The notes below the pieces were generated by a model that saw only the letters and a program-made list of their open reading frames with translations, searched no databases and was not told the DNA's origin. A stretch of DNA of 64,000 nt. It comes from Rhipidocladum racemiflorum (Eukaryota > Streptophyta > Magnoliopsida > Poales > Poaceae). The stretch is taken from contig CM070569.1 in NCBI GenBank assembly GCA_036346355.1, forward strand, positions 39,906,276 through 39,970,275, read 5' to 3'. The position numbers and the translations under genes are program-made. Below, in pieces: positions 45,862-59,100 of this stretch (its first letter is position 1; each line of letters begins with the position of its first letter).

Positions 45862-48764
45862 TGTAGGGTCGAGAATGCGCCTAGAGGGGGGATGAATAGG
45901 CGTTTATAAAAATTCTCTTTATGACTAATCGAGATACGCTATAATCAATCTCTATGTCAAAACCTAACAAATAAAAATATGAAAGTGATAAACTAAGATT
46001 TTGACAATTAAAGCCTAAATCAACTAGGCTCACTAGTGCACTAAATAAATTATGTCTCTATACAAGAATTGCTAAATTGGTCAAGCTAGCAAGACTAAGC
46101 AATTCTAGATACAATCAAGCAATTGATAAATATACAATAATGTAAATGCTTGAAGGTAAAGATTTGTCGGTCTCTCCTAGTCCACGTTGAGGCAAAATCC
46201 AACTCACTTTGGATCGGCTTTGCACTTGAGCACTTACCTCGAATCCATTCGTGATAGCTTTTCACCTCTTCAGGTAGGCTAAGCTTTAACCTTCACAAAC
46301 TTTGTCAGGGCTTCTCACAAACCTTGAGAGCTCCCACGCACGACGCTCTTACGCCATCTAGGAGGCGGCAACCTCCGAGAGTAATAAGTTGAGCACTCCA
46401 CTCAAGCTTCACCTAGCGCAACATATACGTTTTCGGTGACTCTTAAGTGCAACACATGCACTAGGATCCCTCTCAATCCACTCTAGATGCAACACATGCA
46501 ATCTAGTCCCACTCTTTCATCAAAAACCAAATTTAGGTGTATAACACATGCAACAACCTCCACAAACACTCAAGAGCAAAGCCAAGACAACTAACATAAG
46601 CCCATCCACTAGCACAAGCTCCCCAAGGGGTCCTTTTATAGCATCCACATGAAATATAGTCATTGGGGACAAAATCCAACAAAAATCAGCATGACCGGCA
46701 CTACCAGCCTCATAGCCCTGGTAGTGCCGGCCTCAGCCCAACGGTCAGCTAACGGCTAGTTTCCCGGCAGTACCGACGTGTAATGTGCGGTATTATCGAC
46801 CTCTGCCAGTATCGACTTCATCAAGCGGTAGTGCCGACCAGCAAACCTCAAAAAACACACCCTACTGGAAAATAAGTACCGGCATTCAAACTGCGGTACT
46901 GTCGATCCTTGGCAGTACCAGCTTCAACCCACGGTAGTGCCGGACTTCAATGCTTTGGAGAAACAAGTACTTATGGAAAAAAAACTACCGCTCCATTGCG
47001 GCGGTACTGCCGACCTCCAGCAGTACCGACCTCTGATCATGGTACTGCCGCATTTTTTATAGTACCGGCTATATCACTGTGGTAGTACCGATTTCTAGTG
47101 AAAAACCAAATTTTCAACCAAAATCATTTCTCCAAAATCTCAACAATAATTCTTTGAGCCATATAGGCGATCAACATATGATCACAACCACTTGCAAAAC
47201 ACATTTGCAACAATTCAAACCATGCTCAAAGAATTTCCAATAAGATTTTGTTTAAAGAACAAAACATTAAGTTCAACAATTGCAACACATGCAAAATATG
47301 AACTTTATGCAAAATCAACGCATGAGCTCTTCCCATCTGCAACACATGCAAATCAAAGCTTCATATGAAAAACCAAAGCTTATGCTTATCCTATTTGCAA
47401 CACATACAAATCAGAGCAATATACCAACAAAGCTAAGCACGAGCTTCACCCATTCACAACACATGCCAAATGGTTAGCTCCATGTAAAATCTAAATGAGA
47501 AGATTTTGAGCTCGAGTGACTGGATTGAGTTCATCACCACAAGATGAAGTTCAAACTAAAGACTCAACCTCTCTTAATAGTGTGGTGATAAAAACTAGAC
47601 TCAAAGACTAGGAAACGTCCTTAGCCTATCTAGTTATACCTTCTGTGCCACATGCTAGCGATCCCCTTTGGGGCTTTAAGATATTCAATATTTTCGCTTC
47701 TCCCCGGGATCAACACCTAGCTCTCTTAAAGTCTTTATGATTTTCAATCAATCTTTACTTCAATGTTGTCACCCGGCTCTATCATCTTGTTCATCAACTC
47801 ATGATGACCCTTCTCTTCTTTTCTTCTCAATTTCTTGGACTTAACCTTATTTCATCACACTCATAGAAAATAGTTAGTCCAAAACACATGGTTGTCTCAA
47901 TCATCTCTTGCACTCCATTAACATATAATGGATGCCACTAATATCGATTGAGCACAATCTACAATTAATTTAATGAATTTAAGTGTGTCTTAAGTACACC
48001 TATGCAACTAATGTTTTGTTATACTCATGAACTATCCATTTATTCTTAATTAATCAAGGAACACCATCAATACATGATGAAGTGTTCACTAGTGATTAAC
48101 AAGTCAAATAAACTCAATTTAAATTCTTATTTAAATTGATGTGAGTATATACTTAAACTACACAAGTTTTCATATACTCATGTTGACGGTAAACAATGAT
48201 CCATAACATGTGGAATGTATGAAAATGATTATTACTTTAAGCCATCAACTATAGAATAAACTCCATAGGGATATGTGTATACATATGATTGACTTTGAAA
48301 CAATATGCATATAATCAATTTTGATTGCATTGGAGTGTATCTTATATTACCATGAGTATACTAGAACTAGGCAATTACATGTATACTCAAGGATTTAGTT
48401 TCAAAGTATTGATCCTTTATATATGGAGTGAAAGAATAGATCAATACTATGGAACTTCAAATTAGAGTGTGAACTCCCCATAAATATGTACATCCATGTA
48501 ATATATGGATTGGGAAGCATAATGCATAGTTTATAGTTAATGTAATGGAGAATTCATACTTTAACTTGAATCCAAAGCATGCAACAAAATAATGAACATT
48601 AATATGAGTACATACCTTGGTTTTTCATTTTTCATCCAAATATGATACTACTAAACATAGACTCAATAAACATGTTAGTCTTATAAAAGATTAGGTTTGT
48701 CATTAAACAAAGATTAAGCATTAATCTAAACTAATCACCAAAACCAATAGGACTTGAACTTACA
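45862..48764 (-). mobile_element. Solo LTR of the Sirevirus-like family (copy 2, 2903 bp)
   Basis: It is homologous over its whole length with 7279-10696. The 5-bp duplication CTCTA flanks it exactly (45857-45861 and 48765-48769). The termini TGTAGGG and ACTTACA show the TG...CA rule. No internal retrotransposon sequence remains. It is about 500 bp shorter than copy 1, through deletions chiefly in the zone of GCAACACATGCAAA motifs. Confidence 0.92.
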
Positions 48765-48769
48765 CTCTA

Positions 48770-49559
48770 CTATTACCAGCCTCCCCCTGGCATGCTCGTT
48801 TCCAACAATCGCCATATATGACTTCCCCGTGTCAAGGTAATGCTCATGTTTTCATCATCAAGCACGTGGTCGTGGCATCCTACGCCCCGCCGCAGTGACA
48901 CATAGACGCGAGTGAGGAGAAGAAGGCAGGAGAGCGGGGTAGCTGCGGGAGTGGCCATAGCAAGTGCTCGGTGGCATAGAGAGACAATGGTGACAACGAA
49001 GTGTATGACGTAGCATCGAGCGCCTGCCATTGCCACGAAAAGCCCAAAACTCCTACTTAGCGTAACCACCCAATGTGGAGCGTGCATGGCATCCTAAGGA
49101 TGGGGACATAGGGTGGTTCAAACCGCAACTAGTAATTATACATGGTGTTACACCACACCATAATAGTAATAACCAAGTCAAAATTGGCAACAGAACACTC
49201 TAAATTAGTGTTGTTTGCTCTGCAACACTATTTTTGGTGTGTTCGTGCTAAAGACATTCAATTTTGATGGCTCTTTGTTTTTGGACATTTCGGCCATTAA
49301 AATATAATACCCCCGTGCCCTATTGCCTAAAATTCGAGGAATTTTTTGTTGCTACGAGGGTTTCTTTAGCAAACTGGATACAACAGAAATCTCAGAACTG
49401 GTAACTCCCTGCTTAATCACAGTGCCCTCGACATCCATTAGCCCAGAGAACTTGGCATGATTGTAGGAGCACTTGGTGCTCACAAGCCCACCTTACAATC
49501 AAATGAAGATCCCTCAACATCATTTGGTATATTAGTATTAGTATTCGTATTCAGAAGAA
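48770..49559. other. Right flank of the solo LTR and start of copia remnant
   Basis: 48770 to about 49130 continues the older sequence split by the LTR. From about 49380 scattered copia-like pieces begin (translation near RIKSIQMDNASEF). No intact gene. Confidence 0.4.
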
Positions 49560-52361
49560 AGGATCAAGTCTATTCAAATGGACAATGCTAGTGAGTTTAT
49601 CTCAAAAGTATTTAATGATTATTGTATAGCTCTGGACATTAATGTAGAGTATTCTATACTCCATGTCCACACCCAAAATGGTCATGCAGAGTCATTAATT
49701 AAGGGAATAAAATTTATTGTTTGGCCACTATTGCAGAATAATATGCTACCCACCAGTTGTTGGGGCCACACAGTGTTGTACACTGCGGTATTAATTCAAC
49801 TCAGACTAACTGCATATCATGAAATTTTCCCTGTTGCAGATCGTGTGTGGAAAAGAATTAAGTATTTTCCATCTGCGAAAATTTGGTTATGTTGTATACA
49901 TGTCAATCTCTCCACCATAGCTTACCACCATGGGGCCTCACCAGAGGTTGGAGATCTATGTGGTTATGAATCTCCGTCAAGTATTTAATTCCTAAGAGCC
50001 TATGGCAGGGGATCTGTACACATCTCGGTACGTTGATTGTACTAAGGACTTTTTTCGGCATGAGGGGGAGATAAGTACCACATTAAAGAATCTCCGTCAA
50101 GTATTTAATACTTAAGAGCCTATGACATGGGATCTGTACACGGCTCGGTACGCTAATTGTACTAAGGACTTTTTTCGGCATTAGGGGGGAGATAAATACC
50201 ACATTAAAGAATATCTAGTCCTTAGATCCACACATTAAAGTGACTAAACTTAAAGTTCGAAGGATAATAAATCTGCAACAAATAAGCTAATAATCTGCCA
50301 AATGCTTTCACTAATCATGAGGGAGTGGAAAAATCTCAAATACCTGCAGTATATGGACCTAAAAGAGTGAAAATATCCTAGAAGGATATTCAACCCACTC
50401 TTGACCCTCATGATAAAATAAGGGGGAGGCCTTCAGGTGCACGGAACTCAATTCCGCAGAGAAGTCCGCAGAAGTAGAGAACCGAAGAAATGAGAACACT
50501 ACCTGTGATAGTGGAAGAAGCTCAACCTGATATTGAGAAAATCCCTGAAGTGAGCCATCCAGGAGATGGTAATATCCCTGAAGTGATTCATATTGAAGAT
50601 GAAAACCCCATCATATATTTACGTGCACAATCCAACGCTGGGAATTCGGAACACCCAGACTTCATCGTTATGGGAAATCGCGAGGAGATGAAAGAAATTA
50701 ATGAAGAAATATCCCTGAAGTCCATGACAGAGTGCCAGAAGCGCTCATATTGGGTTAAAATGAAAAGAAGCAATTGAGGCATCGCTCGCTTAATAAGAGA
50801 AAAGTTCTTGGTCCTGTTGACCAAATATCTCTTAGAAGTACTCCCTGTAGGATCAAATGAATTTTTCATACGGATATATATATATGAATCCCTAAAGGAG
50901 CTATAATTTCAAAAACTAAAATCGCAACATGTATATCATCAAACTAAAGAGATTGCTATACGGATTAAACAGTTAGGGAGAATGTGGTACAACCGACTTA
51001 ATGAGCTCCTCCTGAAGAGGAAATATTGTCCCTATAGGAAAATTGTCCTTGTGTGTTCATAAAGAAATCCTAGAATGGATTTTATATCATCTCAGTATAA
51101 ATTGATGAATTGAATGTCATCAGAACCACACAGGAAATAAAGAAAGCAAGTGCTTACCTTACAATGGAGTTTTGAAATTAAAGTTTTGGGCAAAACCAAA
51201 ATTTGCTTAAGCCTGCAGCTTGAGTATTTCCCACAAGGAATTTTAGTACACTAGTCTGCTTATACCAAGAAGGTATTGGAAAGATTTAATATGGATAAAT
51301 CTCATCCTTTTGGAACAACCCCCATGGTTGTAAGATCCATTGAAGTGGATAAAGACTTATTTAGACTAAAGATGAAAAATGAGGAAGTCTTAGGATCTAA
51401 AGTTCTATATTTAAGTGCTATTGGTGCACTTATGTATCTTACGAATTGCATAAGGTCTAATATTACATTCGCAGTAAATTTGCTAGCAAGACACAGTGTA
51501 GCTTCAACCAGAAGACATTGGCTGGTGTCAAGGCTTTACTCAAATACCTCCAAGGTACTCAAGATCTTGGTTTATTTTACCGGAAGAAACAAGACTTAAC
51601 CATGGTGGGTTTTAGGGATGTTGGCTATCTGTCTGATCCCCACAGTGCCAAATCTCAGAATGGTTTTGTATTTCTCTGCAGTGGTACAACCATTTCTTGA
51701 TGGCCTTTTTAAGCAGACCTTGGTAGCTACCTCTACCAACCACTTATAGATTATATCTTTATATGAAGCCTCGCGAGAGTGTGCTTGGCTACAACGTGTA
51801 AATAACTATATCCAGAAGTCATGAGGTCTTAATACCGTCGATACCCCAACCATTATCTATGAAGATAATGCTGCTTGTGTTGCACAAATGCATATGGGTT
51901 ATGTAAAGAGCAATATCCCAAAGCATATTTCCCCTAAATTCTTCTATCCTCACGAACTCTAGAAGAATGGTGAGATAAAAATAATGCAAACTAAGTCATA
52001 TAAAAATCTAGTAGATTTATTCACAAAATCCTTATCAAAGTCCACTTTCTAAAGGTGCATTAATGTCATTGGAATGAGGCGACTTAGATATTTTCAAAGT
52101 TCACAGTGAGTAAATCCCTGAACCATAACCCTTTTGGTTGATTCTGAAGACCATAGTTTATATATTGAAGATTATGAGTTGTGCTCTTTTCTCTTAAGTG
52201 AGTTTTTCCGAAGTTTCTCACATGAAGGTTTTTAATGAGGCAACTAGTGTAACACAAAGTGCGAGTGCAATGTATCCTTTTTTCCATCATTTTTTTCCAC
52301 TGGGTTTTGGGAGGAGTTTTTAATGAGACATATGCATTACGCTGTGTTCGCTCAAGGGGAG
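49560..52361 (+). pseudogene. Degenerate Ty1-copia polyprotein (integrase to RNase H)
   Basis: Successive fragments in shifting frames follow copia order. The integrase core is at 49578-49830 (MDNASEF, HVHTQNGHAESLIK), then the SH3-like region, duplicated at 49968-50208. Reverse transcriptase parts follow at 51130-51500 (SAYTKKVLERFNMDKSHPF, YLSAIGALMYL), and RNase H at 51510-52050 (ALLKYLQGTQDLGL, YEDNAACVAQMH). Many stop codons and frameshifts occur, and the reverse transcriptase catalytic box is not preserved near 51100. It is followed by a polypurine tract (CAAGGGGAG) and the 3' LTR. No 5' LTR, gag or protease was found. Confidence 0.85.
49968..50208 (+). repeat. Tandem duplication of 120 bp inside the copia remnant
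   Basis: 49968-50087 is repeated at 50088-50208, with about 90 percent identity and a one-base length difference. The unit starts GAATCTCCGTCAAGTATTTA and ends ACCACATTAAA, and covers the SH3-like part of the polyprotein. Confidence 0.9.
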
Positions 52362-52576
52362 TGTTATGATATCGATAGAATCCGTGTCCCTGTATGGAGG
52401 GACTGTTTCCATTGGTGGGCGAATCCGAGTTGATCTCCAGCAGTTTTCTCAACTATATATTGGGCATTGCCTTCTATAGAAAAATCAATCTAATAAAAAA
52501 AGTTTTTCCCATTACATTGTGTGCATCTACTTCTATTTGTATGATTGCATTGGTGCGGACGAACGACTACTTTTCA
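52362..52576 (+). mobile_element. 3' LTR of the copia remnant (215 bp)
   Basis: It starts TGTTATGATATCGATAGA directly after the polypurine tract and ends near TACTTTTCA. It contains a TATATA-type box and AATAAA-like signal. It is homologous at roughly 70 percent to the LTR at 61922-62156. Confidence 0.75.
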
Positions 52577-54156
52577 TAACGATACTAAACTAAGTACAAA
52601 CTGAGCTCATACGTTATGCCACATCATCGAGCTCACGACGACGTTAGATGTGCCACACCATGCCCATCCAACCATTAAACATTTCCAAATTTAGGTTGAG
52701 ATCGACGCTGGGCTAAAATCTGGGCTTGGGTTCGGCAGGCTGATACCTGGTTAAGTTGGTCTTCGGTTGGGCTGGGCTTAGGCTAGGATGGGATTGGGGA
52801 TCCTTGGGTTGAGTCATATTAAGGTGAACTTGAAATAGGATGTTCTCTCAATAATACATTTCCTAATATAGGTTGAGCTCTATACTGAGTTGAACCTAGG
52901 CTGGGCCGATTGCGTTTTGATCGCGTTTGAGCCATTAGGTTGCAAATGGTGAATTTAGATAGTACTAAATGTATTAATGATTAGATTTAGAAAGTTTGAT
53001 TGCACGAGTTCTGACGCATAAAACAAAAAAGAATGTAGGGAGTATTATTTATCCGGAACTATTCGGTAGACGGCACCATGAAAACAAATCATTTGTAGTG
53101 AAACCTGTCGGGAAATTAGGTACTTTTCGATTAATTTTAATCTAGAGTTTATATAACATGACAAAATGAGTGATCATATTGATAAACCAAACAATACTAA
53201 AATACATACTGAACATGTAGTACTTAACATAAGGAGTAGCTAGCATATTCATCGCATATGCAAACAGTACTGAAAACCATAAAAATAACACAACAGAGTT
53301 TATGAAATTATACTCTGCAGCAGGACCAGTGCCGGTGACACTGGTGGTGCTTTTTTGCTGATCAGTTGTCATGATCGCAGTTGTTTGGTGTAGTCGATCA
53401 AACTTTGATGCAGGAAGATGTTCGCAGTGCAGTCCCTCGATCGGCCACCAGGAAGTAGACAACGAAGTAGTAGAAAAATCCAAGCAGTCGTGCAGAAAGT
53501 GCACTCCCCAAAAACCTTATCGCCGGCGTATCCCGAGCAGGATCTCACGCAAATGGGGTTTCGGAGGCCTGCTTACTCCGTTTGCTTGTGCGCGCAGGAA
53601 AACAGAGCTGGGTATGCAAACGAGCAGCGCTATAGTGGAGAAGGAGTTGTTCTTTCTTTAGTATATGCCTGCCCTTTTATAGCACTAGGAGAGGAAGGCC
53701 AAGAGCAGAAAGATGAATGCCAAGAGCCGGTAGATGAAAGGGGAGCGCCTGCCCTTTCAAGCAATTATTTCAACGTACGAATATACCTTATGATGCATGA
53801 TTTGTTGGTCAACGCGACACTCACAATTAGAGCAAGTACAATAATAAAGTCTACTATTTACTCAATCTCTCATCCATAATAACTATCTCTCAAGGTTGTC
53901 TCTAGGGAAACAATAAACCATTTCATTTGGATATTCAACGCTAACTTCATCTTTGTTGTTATTGGCAAAACACTAACTTCAACACTAAGAGTCGCTCGTG
54001 TCGGCTCCAACACTGGCTTTTAGCTGACGATAGCATCTAGTTTTTCGTGCGATGCTTGCTACTAAAAAAAGAGCCGGTTCTCTTCTCTCTCATCTTTTCT
54101 CATTCGTAGGATAAAACTAATAATAAATTGAGATGATCTTATTGTACTTGCTCTTA
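52577..54156. other. Intergenic; possible LTR-retrotransposon leader on the minus strand
   Basis: About 52690-52960 is rich in GGGCTGGG/TTGGG words. From 53682 to about 53110 the minus strand has a good TATA box, a GATAAGGTTTTTGGGGAG segment and a leader-like stretch with a 120-aa open frame (53504-53142). The layout looks like the end of an LTR or a retrotransposon leader rather than a host gene, but I cannot assign it. Confidence 0.35.
53673..53682 (-). promoter_or_regulatory. TATA-box candidate on the minus strand
   Basis: CTATAAAAGG on the minus strand, inside AGTGCTATAAAAGGGCAGGC. It is a near-ideal core promoter for the putative retroelement leader downstream (53650 to about 53110). 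Confidence 0.5.
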
Positions 54157-56065
54157 GAGCATCTCCAAGAGAGAGCCCTAAAAATGAGCCTTAAACTTTA
54201 ATTTAGGACCCCAACTAATTAGATTTAGGGCTCCAACAAAATATTCACTCCAGCCCCCAAAATTTTCGCACGCCCAAAAAAGAGCCCGACATCCTCTTTT
54301 TTGCGCACCGCCGCCGTGCTCCCAATCCTTGCTTCGCGCCTCTCCCGCTGCTAAATCTCGTACGCAATTCCCCACTCCATCCTCTTCGCGCCATTGCAGC
54401 TCTTCCCCCACCCCATCCGCCCGCCGCCGCCTCGTCCTCTCCACACGACGCCGTTCATCGATCTCCCAAGCAACTGCCGATTCCTCCCGCAGCCGCGAGG
54501 ATTGTCGAGGAGGGTGGCACTTGGTCCACGAGGAACGCGAGGAGGGCGACGCTCCGTCTGCGTCAAGATTTGCATCGGTGGTAGCAGTAATCTGATAGTG
54601 TACTAGTGTTGGTTGATTTCTTTCTTGGATTGTTTGGTTTGATCTGGAGTGCGGAACTCTGGGTGGATGCGTGCGTGCGTGCAGCGGCCGGTGGCGTGGG
54701 AGCCGAACAAGCCGCTGGTGATTGAGGACGTGCAGTTGGCGCCGCCGCAGGCAGGCGAGGTCCGCGTCAAGATCCTCTTCACCGCCCTCTGCCACACCGA
54801 CCACTACACCTGGAGCGGCAGGGTCTCTTCCCCACTCTTACTATTTTTCTTCAAATCTAGGTTTCTTGCGATTCTAAGAGCTCGTCACTTACACTAATAG
54901 TACACTTCCCAATCCTAACCACTTATCTGGTGCTGATAGTTAGTGGCTGCACCAAATGGAATTGGATTTTCCTTTCATTAGTAGTTTGCTGTGTCGTGCA
55001 CTTACGCAACATCTTAGCAACTAGCAAGTTATTATTCCAAGAACTTAGATGTTTCTTCCAGATTATTATGAACAGGAAGAATAAACGTGATTCTACCAAA
55101 AAATTGGGGATTACTTCTAGGCGGCATTGTATGAGTTGTTCCTATTTGTCCTTTCCATTTAGTGGGAATGGCTGTAGATTGACGGTAACCGGTGGATAAA
55201 AGAAAATCTTTGTGGAAACCTAAAAGTTTGGAGTATATACCCACTACATGCTGTAGAGATTTACTAGACCTTGTGGTCATGTCATAAACTTGTTAAAAAT
55301 TTGATTGATATGCAGGATCCATCGTTCTAATGGTTGATTCTTGATCACATCCCAGAATTCTTTTTCAGCAAATGGTACCTCAAGATCAGTACTGTAATTC
55401 CCGAGAAGTACTGCTTGGAGATTTAGAGAGACAATGTGCACTGGGAAAAGAATTTAACTTGAATTTGACATTTCTTTGATCATGAATAGCAACTGTACAT
55501 CACATACAAAACCAATGGCATCTGTTATTAGAGGTATAATCATTTCTTGAGCATGAATTTTTTTTGTTTCTTTCACGTCCCCCCCATGAATTTAAGTAAC
55601 TAGTAGAGGTAGAAACAAATACAACACAACAAGGGGAGATGATCTTGATTTTGCATCTGAAGATGTAAAATGGCTACTTTGGAGGTGGAGTTTTTGGAAC
55701 CCTCCAAGAATAAGGCTCCAGGATTCCAAGAACTCTGGACCCAGCTACCTCGCCAACAGGAATAGTAGCTGAGATTGACGCCGTCGTCTGGTGGCTATGT
55801 ACCGAACAAAACAGATTGCATGAGGAAAGGATGGCATACCAGACCAATTCAAAGGTTTTTTGGGAGAAAATATGGGAACTGTTGAAGAACAAGGTATTTT
55901 GTAGGCCCAAAAATTTTTATAAAGGTTCCCATCTGAAGATATGGGAGTCTAAATATTAGGAACTGTTGAAGATGCTCTTAGGGTCCTTGCTGGAGTTAAT
56001 CTTTTCCCCCAAAAGCCCTATAATTCAAATTAGGACCATATTTAAGGCCCCTCTTGGAGATGCTC
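54157..56065. mobile_element. PIF/Harbinger-like element with captured host exon (1909 bp)
   Basis: The termini GAGCATCTCCAAGAG and CTCTTGGAGATGCTC are perfect 15-bp inverted repeats flanked on both sides by TTA, the PIF/Harbinger target duplication. No transposase is recognised. The interior includes a GC-rich piece (54290-54590) and an exon of a class III alcohol dehydrogenase with its splice sites (54685-54822). The element is therefore of the gene-capturing (Pack) type. Confidence 0.8.
54685..54822 (+). pseudogene. Captured exon of class III alcohol dehydrogenase (S-nitrosoglutathione/formaldehyde dehydrogenase)
   Basis: The 138-bp (46-codon) segment lies between a good acceptor (TGCGTGCAG) and a donor (GGCAGG|GTCTCT). 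It encodes the N-terminal catalytic-domain portion: VAWEPNKPLVIEDVQLAPPQ, AGEVRVKILFTALCHTDHY and TWSGR. ALCHTDHYTW contains the cysteine that binds catalytic zinc in plant ADH3. Preceding and following exons of the gene are not present, so this is a fragment, not a working gene. It remains in frame and without stops. Flanking bases look like the parent gene's introns, which points to DNA-level capture rather than retroposition. Confidence 0.88.
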
Positions 56066-56181
56066 TTAGAGTGTATCAGCGTAGTGAATATGGAGTTAAT
56101 ACGGAGTGGTATTAATGTACATGGGCGAAGCTAGCTAGCTGGAGTACATGGAGCATTCATTCAACTAGGAAGGTCCGCGCG

Positions 56182-59100
56182 TGTGAGACCCCAGATCAGC
56201 TATCCGAAATCTCCTGTGTATTTCCGTACTAGTCCCAGATCAGTAGCTAGTACACACAGTCACCGTGATACTTCATTGCCGAACATAACGAAAATTGTAA
56301 TATAAATATTAAAGTATGGGCTACAGGGCCACTTATTACAATACTCGGTCCAAAGACCAGAGACACGACAGCGGAAAATGAAAGCAAAAACAACGGACAC
56401 CAGAATGCCACAGGCAACGACCAGAAACGCGGCTAATTATCCTGGCAATCCTCCTCGAACTCCTCGGGGAAGAACTCACCATCTTCAGCTGCGTCTTGAT
56501 AATTTTCTGATGATGACAAGTTGATGTAGCACGTGAGTACAAAAGTACTCAGCAAGTCGGGAAAAGTATGATTATGAGGGGCTTTCCAAAGGAAGCTTAA
56601 CAGGGTTCGTTTACATAAAGCCAGATTTTATTAAACCATACTTAAGTAATAAATTTCACAAAGCATCTTTTTACAATTCTTTTTAACAATTGAATTATTT
56701 AATATTGCAGTGAGGTTCTATCCACCATCACTAAGATAAAGGCTCTATCCTCCAACTTTTAAAAGATCAAGGTTAATCATATGACTCCATCCGTCAAGTA
56801 TAAAATAGGTTCTTTCCACCTGGTTGGCTCTATCCGCCAATCAACATCCGAGAGTTCTAACCACCCCCGAATCCCAAAACAAAACACTTTTCAGTTTTTA
56901 AACTAAAATCAAAGTCTACCAATATGAAAGCATTCTTCGCTTTGCCCTTGACCGTAGGCATGGCTATTCGAATAGTTTAACTCTGCAGAGGTGTACAGCT
57001 TTACCCACAAGACAAGATATACCCTTGATGCCATGCAATTAACACACTTCCTTGGGTGTGTCGGCAGGGATATCTTGACAAGGCCGTTACAATGTATCCA
57101 CCTAACTTGACCCACCCGCTGAGGTTTCACCGCTGTTAGGGTTCCATCCGCCCAGTACAGAAGCCCCCTCTTGCGTCGTGTGAGAAAAACGACATTGCCT
57201 CTATCCGGCACTCACATTCCACCGAGTGGTGAGTCTAAATTAGGTTTCTACAAATTAGTTGGCCAGGTCGTACCATTATAGACATGTGGTAGTACGGTTA
57301 TGCTTATAATGGCCAATCACAAGCGTCGGTCCTTAATTGACTTGGGGCGGTACTTGCACAAGACAACTAGTGCTCCATCCGCACCCACCCGACAATCCAA
57401 TCCGCCCAAGTCTAAACTATTTTCCCTTTTCTTTTTCTTTTAGAAAAACAGTACCATAATCATAATAATAATTTCCAAATCATACTTGAAATCATTCTTG
57501 AGTAATCCACCCATGGGTTGTTTTCATCGATAAAGATCCTAAGCAATTCTACCGTACTATGTCACAAAGGATACCATCTACGCATAAGCATGGTATAACA
57601 AATGTCCTAGGGTTACAAGTAACATGGATATCAATCACAAAGGAGGAAATTACAATTCGGATTAACTATATCCTTATATTTGACATACGACAATAAACAT
57701 AGCATGCAAATTTATAAAGATTTAAAACATGTTTATAAACGTAGGTTCAATATGCGTCAATGAGACTTGCCTTCAGTCGTGGGAAGGTCGTCGAACGTTG
57801 GAAGTCCGGCGGCGGGGTCGGCGGTCGCGTCGGGGTCCTCGGCTACGCGCAAATCGATGCAATAAATAAATACAAGAAAATAAATAAAATCCAAAAATTA
57901 TAAAATTAGTACTGGCAGGTAGATCTTGATTTTAGATGAATTTAGAAATTTGAACGGAGTCAATTGGAGTTCGGACGGAGAAGATATGAGCATCCGAAGT
58001 TTGAAATTCGAAAAATTGGAAAACGAGGAATATTCCCTGGAATATTCTTTTTCCTTTTTCTGAATTTTTAGCTTAAGGCTGTGTCTATGGCAAGGGGCCC
58101 CACATGTCATAGGGCCATGGCCTTCTTCAACCTTGGTTCAAGCCATGGCCATGGGAGAGCTTGAGGGAACTTGGAGGTGGGGGTGACGGCAGCCGACGGC
58201 GACGGCGCGGCGCGGCCATCTGGCCAGCGTCTTGGCGCATGGCGGCGGCGAGCACGCACGCACGAGCACGGGCAAAGCCCAAAAAAAATAGAGAACGCGA
58301 AAAACCCGAAAATCCGGATTTTCCACCATTTTTGCATGGAATTGACCCAAATAAAAGCATGGATTCACTAGATAACATCCTTAGGGACTCATAGGAGGAA
58401 GGAATCGGATTGATTCTCACCGGAGGCGACGAATTCGGCGACGAACGGAGCTCCGGCCGAACCGACAAAAACCCGAAATTCGCCTCCAAAACTTGATGAA
58501 ACCTAAAATCGATTGAAGGGTGAGATTCTAGACTCCCTCACGGTCACAAAGAATCAAGTAACATGAAGAATGACCCACCGGAGAGAGATCTACGGACAAG
58601 AACGCGAAGAACACCGAAAATATAACTCGGCGTCGGTTTTCTTGATCTCACGGGCGCACGAGTGGAAGAGGCTAAAGGAGACTCATACCACTGGGACGAG
58701 GATTCTTATACGGAGAGAATGGAAGTGGAATCACGCGGAACGGAGTTGAAACGACCGAGTTATGAGCATTTATGTGCATTTCGGTTTTTCTTAAATGCGA
58801 CGGTTTCCGGCGAGATTAGCGGCGAATCAAGGTGGGGAATGGCAAGAGGGCGTCGATACGGATTCAACGGAACCGGCCGTGATTGATTTGGAGTTGCGTG
58901 GAGGAAGATATGAGCATTTGAATGGAACCCTAGCCATGAATGAAGCTTGCTTGAGCTTCTCTGTTCTTCCATGGCTAGAGGTTGAAGAAGGGTACTGTTC
59001 ATACCACGTGGCACTCCCTCATTGGCCCTCATTTACGCGAATAAACCGTCTTAGAGAAAAATTAGGAAAAATGGTCTAAAAATTTCGGAAAAATTTCTAG

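Noticed and set aside
54178..54804. 208-codon minus-strand frame in the PIF-like element
   Set aside because: It overlaps the ADH3 exon on the opposite strand and the element's AT-rich terminus; no domain seen.
54685..54822. A working alcohol dehydrogenase gene
   Set aside because: Only one of the gene's several exons is present, enclosed by transposon ends; no coenzyme-binding domain exons follow within the window.
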